64,000 nt of DNA, taken from the NCBI GenBank assembly GCA_029593915.1, contig CP046147.1, positions 1,984,001 to 2,048,000 of the forward strand, in the 5' to 3' direction. Shown in pieces: positions 34,367-41,382 of the stretch. Position 1 is the first letter of the stretch, and each line of letters begins with the position of its first letter. The notes beneath the pieces were generated by a model, which made no database searches, was not told the DNA's origin, and saw nothing but the letters and a program-made list of their open reading frames with translations. This stretch comes from Candidatus Lucifugimonas marina (GTDB taxonomy: Bacteria; Chloroflexota; Dehalococcoidia; Lucifugimonadales; Lucifugimonadaceae). The translations under genes and the position numbers were made by a program.

Positions 34367-35470
34367 ATGACCGACTTCAAAGAATTGATTACTCGTCGAC
34401 TACAGGATCGAATCGACGCGGGAGCCATGAGTGCAGCCGCGGTCAGGGTTGAACGACGGGGAGAGGTCTTGCTCAACTGGGCAGGCGGGACTTACCAATT
34501 CGATAAATCTTCGCCAGCAATCGATACCGAATCAATCTTCTTGGTGGCGTCTATCACCAAGCCAATGGTCACAAGCTGCTTCACCAAACTGATCGAGCAG
34601 GGACTTGTCGATGCTGACGACTATGTTGCTGAGTACGTTCCGGAATTCGGGGTTCATGGCAAGAACAAAGTAACCCTGCGGCACTGCCTGACTCACACCA
34701 GCGGGCTTCCCGATATGGTTCCCGGCGATGTTGGTTTAAGGAAACATAACGCGCCAATGAGCGAGTTCGTCGCAGCAGCTTGCAATGCCCGTCTACTGTT
34801 TGAACCGGGAACGCAGGTGAGATATCAAAGTGCTGGCATATTGATGCTTTCGGAAATATCCGAGAGGATCACGGGCAAGCCTATTCGACAGCAGTTGTCA
34901 GAATCGGTGTTCAAACCAGCAGGAATGGAATCGAGTCATCTCGGTTGGCGGAGTGACTTCGAAGGTCGACGCGTAGATGCAAAAGTCGCCGATGCGGAGG
35001 TCACCAATCACTGGAACCACAACAGCGACTACTGGAAGGATTTTGGTGCTCCGTGGGGAGGTGCCCACACCACTACAGCGGACATCGCCCGCTTTCTTCA
35101 AATGATGCTCGACGGTGGAAAATCCACTTCTGGCAAACAGGTATTCGGGGTCGGCACTGTCCGGAGTCTACTTACAGACAACACGAATGCTGAACCAAAA
35201 TTATCGACTGCAAGTCGGCTTCAAGAGTCGTGGGGGCTCGGCTGGCGATTACAACGCGCTGGCGGTGCTGGTTGGTATGGATCGGCGGTGCCTGCCAGAG
35301 CGTTCGGTCACGGCGGTGCGACAGGGACGCTCACATGGGCCGATCCCGCCTCAGGTGTTGTGTTTGTCGTACTCACGAACGGCCTACTCGATGCGGAAGG
35401 TTCGACTTTGAAAGCCTGTGGAAACATCGCCGCAAGCGCGCTATGTGGATATCGGCGTGCTATCGTCTGA
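34367..35470 (+). CDS. Beta-lactamase family serine hydrolase
   Basis: A 367-aa class C/EstB-like hydrolase. The nucleophile motif is SITK (VASITKPMV), the second motif is YQS (VRYQSAGIL), where Ser replaces the usual Asn as in EstB-type esterases, and the third is FGHGGATGT. There is no signal peptide, so it is a cytoplasmic esterase or D-aminopeptidase-like enzyme. ATG at 34367, preceded by GGAGAAC. The upstream-extended open frame is ignored because it overlaps the divergent yaaA promoter. It lies 33 bases before an aldolase gene and may be cotranscribed. Confidence 0.88.
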   Translation: MTDFKELITRRLQDRIDAGAMSAAAVRVERRGEVLLNWAGGTYQFDKSSPAIDTESIFLVASITKPMVTSCFTKLIEQGLVDADDYVAEYVPEFGVHGKNKVTLRHCLTHTSGLPDMVPGDVGLRKHNAPMSEFVAAACNARLLFEPGTQVRYQSAGILMLSEISERITGKPIRQQLSESVFKPAGMESSHLGWRSDFEGRRVDAKVADAEVTNHWNHNSDYWKDFGAPWGGAHTTTADIARFLQMMLDGGKSTSGKQVFGVGTVRSLLTDNTNAEPKLSTASRLQESWGLGWRLQRAGGAGWYGSAVPARAFGHGGATGTLTWADPASGVVFVVLTNGLLDAEGSTLKACGNIAASALCGYRRAIV

Positions 35471-35503
35471 TTTTCCCGAGTAACTAATTTGGAGTCGAGC
35501 CAC

Positions 35504-36253
35504 ATGGCAGAGTTAAGACCGAATAGAGCGAAAGAAAAACTGGCCAAAGGCGAGATCGTCACTTGTCTGGCAGGAATCGATAATCCGCATTTCGTCGACT
35601 TCGTGGGAGACATGGGGATCGATGCTATTTGGTTCGAAGCAGAACACGGTCCGGTCAGCTTCGAAGACGTAGGAAATCTGTCTCGCGCTGCCGATCTTTG
35701 GGGAATGACATCCCTCGTTCGAGTTGGGAGTGCCGACTACAGCACTATTTATCGAACGCTAGATATGGGAGCGATGGGAATCGTCGTGCCGCACGTCGAT
35801 ACCGTAGAAGAAGCACGAACGGTTGTCGAAGCTACCAAATACGCCCCAATCGGTCGACGCGGTATGTTCAAACCCCGCCAATCATTCGGCGTCGACGATT
35901 ACCTCAGCAAAGCTAACGATCAGACGATGTCGGTTGTTCTGATCGAGGACATCAAATCAGTCAACAATCTCGACGAAATCCTTGCTGTAGATCACATCGA
36001 CGTTTACCACGTGGCCCCAAGCGATCTAGCTCAGTCCATGGGGCACATTGGCGATGACGAACATCCCGACGTCCAACAAGTCATTGATGAATCGATAGCT
36101 AAGATCATCGCCGCTGGTAAAACTGCAGGAACCACTGTCTCGAACGACAACGTCGCCAAGTTCCGTGATCAAGGTGTTAAGTTTTTCTACACAGCTGTAA
36201 ACGGATGGATAACTTCTGGCGGTAACGAATTCATGAAGGCACTCCACGGCTAG
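35504..36253 (+). CDS. HpcH/HpaI-type class II aldolase/citrate lyase family protein
   Basis: A 249-aa TIM-barrel pyruvate-dependent aldolase. Typical segments are DFVGDMGIDAIWFEAEHGPVSFED, with acid/base residues, the Gly-rich MGIVVPHVDTVEEA, RRGMFKPRQSFG in the place of RGxG, and VLIEDIKSVNNLDEIL with the metal-binding Glu. These enzymes cleave 4-hydroxy-2-oxo acids to pyruvate and an aldehyde. The ATG at 35504 has GGAG nine bases upstream. Neighbouring serine hydrolase and LLM oxidoreductase suggest a catabolic cluster. Confidence 0.88.
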   Translation: MAELRPNRAKEKLAKGEIVTCLAGIDNPHFVDFVGDMGIDAIWFEAEHGPVSFEDVGNLSRAADLWGMTSLVRVGSADYSTIYRTLDMGAMGIVVPHVDTVEEARTVVEATKYAPIGRRGMFKPRQSFGVDDYLSKANDQTMSVVLIEDIKSVNNLDEILAVDHIDVYHVAPSDLAQSMGHIGDDEHPDVQQVIDESIAKIIAAGKTAGTTVSNDNVAKFRDQGVKFFYTAVNGWITSGGNEFMKALHG

Positions 36254-36310
36254 CAAACAGTGCCCCCCAATCTGCAGCCATCCTCATTCCTCATTTCACG
36301 GATTTAATAA

Positions 36311-37333
36311 TTGAAACTCTCGATTCTCGACCAATCGCCTATCGGTGTTGGTAAAACGCCTCACGAAGCTATTGAAGCAACGCTCGAATTGGCAGAAGCT
36401 GCCGACAGATGGGGCTACACACGCTATTGGCTAGCCGAGCACCACAGTTCCGGGACATTAGCCGACGCTAGCCCGGAAATTTTGCTGGCAGCGATGAGTG
36501 GAAGAACGAAGAATATTAGGATCGGCTCTGGCGGCGTAATGCTCTCCCACTACAGCTCTTTCAAGGTTGCGGAGGTGTTCCGAATGCTTGAAGCACTGGC
36601 CCCGGGACGTGTGGATATGGGAATTGGTCGAGCACCGGGATCAGATCAGGTTGCCAGTTTCGCTCTACAGCCGGGTCCAAATTCGTACCCAATCGAGAAG
36701 TATCCGCAGCAAGTTTTCGATCTCATGCGATACCTCAGCGGCACGTTCCCAAACGACCATCCATTCGGCAAGCTACGGGCCATGCCAGCGGCGCCAAAAT
36801 GGGCGGCACCGTGGTTGCTGAGTTCATCGATGGGAAGTGCTGGAATAGCGGCAAGATTAGGACTTCCGCTCTCGTTCGCCCACTTCATTTCCCAAGACAG
36901 CGGGCCAGAATATGTGAAGTGGTACCGCGACAATTTTGAGCCATCTGAATGGTTCGACAAACCACGCGTGAATATCGGCATTTCGGCGATCACTGCTGAT
37001 ACAGAAGAACGTGCTCACGATCTAGCTTTGTGCCGACACGTGATGCGGTTGATGCGCAACAAGGGCCAGGAAATGAAGGGCGTGCCATCGGTCGATCAAA
37101 TCACAGAGATGGACTTCACAGGGGCTGATGCAGAATTCATTGAGCAGCAGCGTGCCAAATCTGTGGAGGGTGACCCGTATACGGTGAAGGCAATGATCGA
37201 AAATCTCGCCGAACAATATGAAACCGACGATGTGATCGTTCTAACAATCACGCCCGACTATGCGGAGCGGCAACGTTCGTACGAGCTTCTCGCAGAATCG
37301 TTCGCATTGAGCGGTGAAGGTCGAGTGGAATAA
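36311..37333 (+). CDS. LLM class flavin-dependent oxidoreductase
   Basis: A 340-aa luciferase-like monooxygenase-family protein. The N-terminal LSILDQSPIGVG, YTRYWLAEHHSSG, IRIGSGGVMLSHYSSFKVAE and DMGIGRAPGSD blocks are hallmarks of the family. It uses reduced flavin (FMN or F420) to oxygenate or reduce small organics. TTG start. Large numbers of such enzymes are a known trait of SAR202 bacteria and are linked to oxidation of recalcitrant organic matter. It follows the HpaI-type aldolase in the same orientation. Confidence 0.92.
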   Translation: MKLSILDQSPIGVGKTPHEAIEATLELAEAADRWGYTRYWLAEHHSSGTLADASPEILLAAMSGRTKNIRIGSGGVMLSHYSSFKVAEVFRMLEALAPGRVDMGIGRAPGSDQVASFALQPGPNSYPIEKYPQQVFDLMRYLSGTFPNDHPFGKLRAMPAAPKWAAPWLLSSSMGSAGIAARLGLPLSFAHFISQDSGPEYVKWYRDNFEPSEWFDKPRVNIGISAITADTEERAHDLALCRHVMRLMRNKGQEMKGVPSVDQITEMDFTGADAEFIEQQRAKSVEGDPYTVKAMIENLAEQYETDDVIVLTITPDYAERQRSYELLAESFALSGEGRVE

Positions 37334-37354
37334 CTGCACAGGTGCAACGCTGAG

Positions 37355-38125
37355 ATGGAAAACGACCCAAAGTACGTCGTCACCACCAGTCGGCGCGCTG
37401 GTTCCGATGTACTCGCTCTTGCCCGGGACAAAGCAGCGGAGTGGAACTTGCCATACGTAGACCGAGCTGGCGTGTCGCTGGTCGATGCTGTGGGAGATGT
37501 CGATGCAGTGTTTATCTTCGACTTGGACGGTATGAGTCTCTCCACAGGTGAGTCGAGTCTACGATTCAGCCTGGGCACAGCCGCCCTTCGACTTCAATCG
37601 ATCTCGCGAGGCGAACCAGAAACTCTGATGCGAGCAGCTAATCTACAGCCGGGGGACAACGTGTTAGACGCCACACTCGGACTTGGTCATGATTCGCTCG
37701 TAGCGGCGCGAGCTGTGGGGTCGACAGGGAGCATAACGGGAGTGGAATCGAGTTGGCCGCTTTATATGCTTTTCAAAGAGGGGCTTTTGCACTACGAAGC
37801 CGGCGACGAGAGTTCGACTGTTCAACCGGTATTCGATGACTCTCGACGCTTTCTCGAGAGCGCTGAAGAATCCAGCTTCGATGTCGTGATTCTCGACCCG
37901 ATGTTCGCAAATCCCAAAAGATCAGATGGCAGTTTCGAAGTGCTACGCAAGTTCGCAAATCCATCGAGTCTCGACGCCGCGTGGGTGGAGATGGCACGTC
38001 GTGTTGCAAAACGCTGTGTAGTGGTGAAATCAGAACGCGAAGCAAGTTGGTTCAGCTCCGAGGGGCTAGAACGCGTCTCCAGCGGTGGCCGAGTGAATTG
38101 GTACTGGGCACCAGCGGGTTCGTAG
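37355..38125 (+). CDS. Class I SAM-dependent methyltransferase, RsmJ-like
   Basis: A 256-aa protein. Its N-terminal 60 residues (VVTTSRRAGSDVLALARDKA) form the small domain seen in RsmJ-like proteins, followed by SAM motif I LDATLGLGHDSLVAA and the catalytic-type motif VVILDPMFANPKRS (DPMFP-like). RsmJ methylates G1516 of 16S rRNA; more distant relatives act on other substrates. It starts 21 bases after the LLM gene, probably in the same transcript. Confidence 0.8.
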   Translation: MENDPKYVVTTSRRAGSDVLALARDKAAEWNLPYVDRAGVSLVDAVGDVDAVFIFDLDGMSLSTGESSLRFSLGTAALRLQSISRGEPETLMRAANLQPGDNVLDATLGLGHDSLVAARAVGSTGSITGVESSWPLYMLFKEGLLHYEAGDESSTVQPVFDDSRRFLESAEESSFDVVILDPMFANPKRSDGSFEVLRKFANPSSLDAAWVEMARRVAKRCVVVKSEREASWFSSEGLERVSSGGRVNWYWAPAGS

Positions 38126-38565
38126 TATCAGCAGCTCTCGGGAAATCGAGCGTACTTGGGAATCCCAGAGTATGAGTTTCACTGAAATCACCGTGCCGGA
38201 TCCGACCAAGCGTCAAGTGCAGGTGGTGATTGCAACCAGCGACTTCAGCCAGTCATGACGAAAAATCGAACAGATCAGCGTTAACTATCGTTCGACATCT
38301 CATCCCTACAACGGACGTTAAACACAAAGGTCGCGATTCGCCCAGTTTGCGGATCTGATCGGAGTGACCTGCTCAACGTTTGTCGAAAACTAGTGATTTA
38401 CCTATAATTATTAGAGTTATCTATAATTGAGTTTCTTACTTTGCATTGTCCGCCAAACATATGCAGCGAGTTCGGCTGAACCCCCCGCTGCATCATGATC
38501 GGTAATACTTCTGCGAAGTACGCTCGAATCTTGAATCCTGATTGAATCCGGAGTCCATATATTCA
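38126..38565. other. Gene-poor intergenic region
   Basis: No convincing gene. A 28-codon reading frame from 38172 has no recognisable family and was not accepted. The right part (38390-38445) is unusually AT-rich (TTACCTATAATTATTAGAGT and nearby repeats of CTATAATT), which could hold the promoter of the gene at 38566. The left part (38128-38170) holds a partial sequence resembling the end of the dispersed repeats (TCTCGGGAAATCGAGC). Confidence 0.45.
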
Positions 38566-38991
38566 ATGACCGAATTAGAACAGCGAATTGGCGGCGGGGC
38601 GATTGAGTCTGCGGTCGAAGCGGCAAAACTGGCCAGTGATGCAGCGCGTACGACCGAGCAGTTAATCGAGGCTCTAGCTACCTTTATGCAATATAACCCT
38701 GATGATGACGATCAGATAACTGTTCCGAATGTGACGGTAAAAGAGATGAAGTCGACCTTAGCGGTCGCCAGGCTTGGTAGTTTTACCGAGGCCGCAAAGG
38801 CAATGGGCGTTTCACAGCCGGGATTAAGTCGTCAGGTCCAGCGTGTCGAGAAAATCTATGGGTTCAAGATTTTCGATAGAAGTGTTCGATCCTCACCTAT
38901 CACGCCTAGAGGAACTCTCATAATCGAGGCTTTCAGCGATTCTCTCAGTTCTCTCGCACGGTCCCAGTCAGCGGTGGACAAGCTGTCATAA
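38566..38991 (+). CDS. LysR-type HTH protein lacking a ligand-binding domain
   Basis: A 141-aa protein. The C-terminal half is a LysR-type winged helix: MKSTLAVARLGSFTEAAKAM, then VSQPGLSRQVQRVEKIYGFK and FDRSVRSSPITPRG. Normally this HTH is at the N-terminus and is followed by a 200-residue sensor domain; here it is preceded by about 60 residues of charged helix (ESAVEAAKLASDAARTTEQL) and ends about 30 residues after the HTH. It is therefore a DNA-binding protein with another means of control, perhaps through the N-terminal helix. It lies next to a damaged LuxR regulator and an IS3 element. Confidence 0.72.
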   Translation: MTELEQRIGGGAIESAVEAAKLASDAARTTEQLIEALATFMQYNPDDDDQITVPNVTVKEMKSTLAVARLGSFTEAAKAMGVSQPGLSRQVQRVEKIYGFKIFDRSVRSSPITPRGTLIIEAFSDSLSSLARSQSAVDKLS

Positions 38992-39031
38992 TCGGATCAG
39001 TACTTGTCGGAACCGGCGACTACGGTTTGCA

Positions 39032-39398
39032 TCAGTCATCGATGACGACGATACCGTTACGAACAGCGACGATTACCGCTTCCGTTCGATTTTTGACATT
39101 CAGCTTCCCAAATATACTCGTCATATGAAGTTGAACAGAGCTGTTCGATATGGCGAGATCAGTAGAGATTTCTTTGTTCTCACTACCAGTTGCTAGAAGC
39201 TGAATCACGTCAAGCTCCCGCTCAGTTAAGTCGGATCCGACCAAGTTACGATCAGTGTAGGTCGGATAATTGGCCAAAACGCGGTTAATCCCGGGCGAAT
39301 AGGTTGCGCCGCCTTTGTACGCGGCTTGAATGGCCCCAACCACCATTTCAGGCGGCGAATCCTTTGTTATGTACCCATCAACACCGATTTGGATAAGC
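39032..39398 (-). pseudogene. Truncated NarL/LuxR-type response regulator (5-prime end lost to IS3)
   Basis: The minus-strand frame runs without a start from the IS boundary: LIQIGVDGYITKDSPPEMV is the last part of a receiver domain (GVxGYITKxxPP), followed by a complete LuxR HTH (LTERELDVIQLLATGSENKE ... SVQLHMTSIFGKLNVKNRTE). The receiver domain with its phospho-Asp is missing. An ATG at 39346 could still give a 104-aa protein with the HTH alone. The break coincides with the end of the IS3 element at 39400, and the missing part is not on the other side of the element. Confidence 0.85.
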
Positions 39399-39428
39399 CT
39401 GACCTGCCCCCGATAGCGTTACCACTTA

Positions 39429-40259
39429 TTATCTCGAATTCGCAGCCAGCTTAAGCCTGGGCATGATCACCTCAGGTGCTGGTGCCCGGTATCCAAGTGA
39501 GCTGTGTGGTCGGATCGTGTTGTACTCCCTTCTCCACCGTTCCGTCAGTATCTGTACCTCCTTCAACGAATAGAAGATCTCACGGTTTAGCAACTCATCT
39601 CTGAACTTTCCGTTGAAGCTCTCGTTGTAGCCGTTCTCCCATGGACTACCCGGTTCGATAAATAGTGTCTTCACTCCAACTCGCTCCAGCCAGTCTCGAA
39701 TTGTCTTTGAAGTGAACTCCGGCCCGTTATCTGAACGAATGTGCTCCGGTGCACCATTAAGAACAAATAGTTCTGTCAGCGCATGGATCACATCGTTTGA
39801 CCTGATACGCCTCGCCACCTTGATGGCCATGCACTCCCGCGTGTACTCGTCGATCACAGTGAGCATTCTGACCGCACGACCGTCCTCGGTTCTACAGGCC
39901 ACGAAGTCGTAAGCCCACACATGTCCTTTACGTTCCGGTTTCAGCTTGATGATTGAACCATCGTTCAGCCAGAGCCGTCCTCTTTTCGGTTGCTTCTTCG
40001 GAACCTTCAGCCCTTCACGTCGCCATATGCGTTCGACACGCTTGTGGTTCACATGCCAGCCACGATCCCTTAGCAATGCTGTGATCCGGCGATAGCCGTA
40101 CCTGCCGAACCGCACTGCAAGCTTGACGATTTCGGCAGTCAGCGATTCTTCGTCATCTCTCAACTTCAAAGCTCGACGTTGTGTTGGTCTGGGCTGGTTG
40201 AGCACCATACAGGCTCTTCGCTCAGATACTCCAGGAAGTATTCGCTGGACGTGTTTCAC
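39429..40259 (-). CDS. IS3-family transposase OrfB (DDE integrase)
   Basis: A 276-aa rve-type integrase. The DDE residues are in HVWAYDFVACRTEDG, IRSDNGPEFTS and YNESFNGKFRDELL. The N-terminal HTH_21 part (RYGYRRITALLRDRG) is present. In the frame upstream of the GTG at 40259 the protein-like sequence continues (GKLLSPSRRGKC) into the end of orfA, in the -1 frame relative to orfA. Translation as an OrfAB fusion by programmed frameshifting near GAGGGAAAC is therefore likely. No internal stop; probably active. Confidence 0.95.
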   Translation of the reverse strand: MKHVQRILPGVSERRACMVLNQPRPTQRRALKLRDDEESLTAEIVKLAVRFGRYGYRRITALLRDRGWHVNHKRVERIWRREGLKVPKKQPKRGRLWLNDGSIIKLKPERKGHVWAYDFVACRTEDGRAVRMLTVIDEYTRECMAIKVARRIRSNDVIHALTELFVLNGAPEHIRSDNGPEFTSKTIRDWLERVGVKTLFIEPGSPWENGYNESFNGKFRDELLNREIFYSLKEVQILTERWRREYNTIRPHSSLGYRAPAPEVIMPRLKLAANSR

Positions 40260-40282
40260 GCACTTACCGCGACGTGAAGGGC

Positions 40283-40561
40283 TCAGAAGTTTCCCTCTGC
40301 CGCTTCTTTCAGGATCTGTTTATCCAGAGCAAGATCGGCAACCGTTCGCTTCAGTCTTGCGTTTTCTTTCTCAAGCTTCTTGAGCTTCTTTGCCTGGTCG
40401 AGATCGAGTCCACCGTACTCACGTCGCCACCTGTAATAGGTGTGATCTGTAACACCGATCTCTCGTACTGCCTGACCTACGCTCTTGCCACCTGCAACGG
40501 CAACCTCGACTTGCCGGAGCTTGTTTAGGACCTGCTCCGGACTATGACCTTTTCTTGGCAT
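40283..40561 (-). CDS. IS3-family transposase OrfA
   Basis: A 92-aa protein with an N-terminal helix-turn-helix (SPEQVLNKLRQVEVAVAGGK ... REIGVTDHTYYRWRREYGG) and a C-terminal leucine-zipper coil (LKKLEKENARLKRTVADLAL). It binds the inverted ends and dimerises. GGGAGG lies just upstream of the ATG. Its 3-prime end overlaps the open frame of orfB, as expected for -1 frameshifting. Confidence 0.93.
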   Translation of the reverse strand: MPRKGHSPEQVLNKLRQVEVAVAGGKSVGQAVREIGVTDHTYYRWRREYGGLDLDQAKKLKKLEKENARLKRTVADLALDKQILKEAAEGNF

Positions 40562-40629
40562 TTCTGCCTCCCTTCAATTCAACCAGTATCTGATTTTTCA
40601 ACTGGATACGTTTGAGGGGGGGCAGGTCA

Positions 40630-40771
40630 AAGGCTCCCAGCGCTCTGATATCGCTTGACCAACTAATCGGGTGGCGGCGAATTGATCTCCTTAGATCAAT
40701 GTCTGAAGTAAACCTTCTCTGTGTTTTGCCAACTCGGTTTTTCTCGGTGTAACGGAATAATCTTGACTCAT
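40630..40771 (-). pseudogene. 5-prime remnant of a B12-binding XRE regulator gene, cut by IS3
   Basis: From ATG at 40771 the minus strand reads MSQDYSVTPRKTELAKHREG then LLQTLI, a TAA as codon 27, then GDQFAATRLVGQAISERWE up to the IS3 end. It aligns codon for codon, without gaps, to the first 46 residues of the intact regulator at 61112-62023 (MSHKYSVKPKRNELTKTRAD, LLQALIEGDQ, GERWE). The TAA replaces the GAA of Glu27. The remainder of the gene is absent from the far side of the IS element. The remnant thus carries two lesions. Confidence 0.85.
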
Positions 40772-40800
40772 ATCCACATCTTTTCATATTTGTTGACTTT

Positions 40801-40839
40801 ACACAACACTATTCATTGTATAGTATATACTCAACAACT
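40801..40839 (+). promoter_or_regulatory. Promoter/operator copy of the B12-regulated locus
   Basis: The segment TTTGTTGACTTTACACAACA, between the truncated regulator and the DUF378 pseudogene, repeats the operator-like sequence found upstream of the intact locus at 62042 (TTGTGGACTTTACACAA). TTTACA is followed after 17 bases by TAGTAT, the same geometry as TTTACA-17-TAGGAT at the intact copy. Conservation between diverged copies suggests that the site is functional. Confidence 0.5.
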
Positions 40840-40915
40840 TCATTTTTTTGTGTATTATTTTCAGAAACCGCTTGGTTGAGCCCAAAGAGATGAACGTCTC
40901 ACTCTGAGAACAAAA

Positions 40916-41121
40916 ATGGAAACTCTATACATAGTTGGAATCATTCTCCAGTAGTCGGCGCTGCAAACTGGGGGCTTGTTGGCCTCTTCCGATTTGACCT
41001 CGTAGCTGCCGTCACAGGATCGAAGTTCGGGGAGGTGAACGCAATTTCTCGGATCGTTTACATCCTGGTGCTTGTTGCTGGAGTGCTAGCGGCTGCATCA
41101 ATTCCAAGTATTGCGGACTAA
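40916..41121 (+). pseudogene. DUF378 membrane protein gene with a one-base deletion
   Basis: METLYIVGIIL is followed by an out-of-frame stop, but adding one base at about 40948 (CTC-CAG-TAG against CTC-xCA-GTA-GTC) restores a full reading frame: VVGAANWGLVGLFRFDLVAA, VTGSKFGEVNAISRIVYILV and so on to TAA at 41119-41121. The restored 68-aa protein is about 75% identical by eye to the intact DUF378 protein at 62170. Two membrane helices flank the conserved NWGLVGL and GSKFGEV motifs. A recent lesion or sequencing error. Confidence 0.82.
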
Positions 41122-41128
41122 ATTCAAC

Positions 41129-41165
41129 AAGCCGGAGAGATTCCTCCATCTCTCCGGCTGTTTAA
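41129..41165 (+). terminator. Terminator-like hairpin between the DUF378 and zinc-ribbon genes
   Basis: AGCCGGAGAGA and TCTCTCCGGCT form an 11-bp perfect stem with an 8-base loop, followed by GTTTAAT. A hairpin with a different sequence stands at the matching place in the intact locus (62385-62418), so the structure rather than the sequence is kept. It may partially terminate and lower expression of the zinc-ribbon gene. Confidence 0.7.
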
Positions 41166-41182
41166 TCGACAGGAAAATAGAA

Positions 41183-41359
41183 ATGCTTCACTTCAAATCA
41201 TGCCCGAAATGCCTTATAGGCACCATGCATGAGAGATCCGGACTAGATGGATACGAAAAAAAGTGCGTTAACTGCGCTTTCACAATTTATACCGACAGCA
41301 ACGGTCTGTCCGATGAACGGTCGAATACTGCAGTTGCCGAGCTTATTGCATCAGCTTGA
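41183..41359 (+). CDS. Small zinc-ribbon protein (MLHFKSCPKC family), copy 1
   Basis: A 58-aa protein, MLHFKSCPKC then ERSGLDGYEKKCVNCAFTIY, with two CxxC knuckles forming a zinc ribbon and a short polar tail. It is a close paralogue of the 53-aa protein at 62441 and more distant from the N-terminal part of the protein at 8714. It follows the DUF378 pseudogene, as in the intact locus, and lies 23 bases before the MMPL transporter gene. Function unknown; small ribbons of this kind often bind a protein or RNA partner. Confidence 0.72.
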   Translation: MLHFKSCPKCLIGTMHERSGLDGYEKKCVNCAFTIYTDSNGLSDERSNTAVAELIASA

Positions 41360-41382
41360 ATCGATAAAGACTCGAAAATAAC

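Larger units (their letters stand above)
39400..40629 (-). mobile_element. IS3-family insertion sequence, 1230 bp
   Basis: The element is bounded by exact 12-bp inverted ends, TGACCTGCCCCC at 39400-39411 and its complement at 40618-40629, and carries two overlapping-frame genes, orfA and orfB, on the minus strand. Length and organisation are normal for IS3. No target duplication is found: the bases outside the left end (AAGCC) and the right end (AAGGC) do not match as direct repeats, and the two flanks belong to different genes. That indicates a deletion or recombination after insertion. The element itself looks intact. Confidence 0.92.

Noticed and set aside
38172..38258. 28-codon reading frame starting MSFTEITVPDPTK
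   Set aside because: Very short, no ribosome-binding site, no recognisable homology and no operon context.
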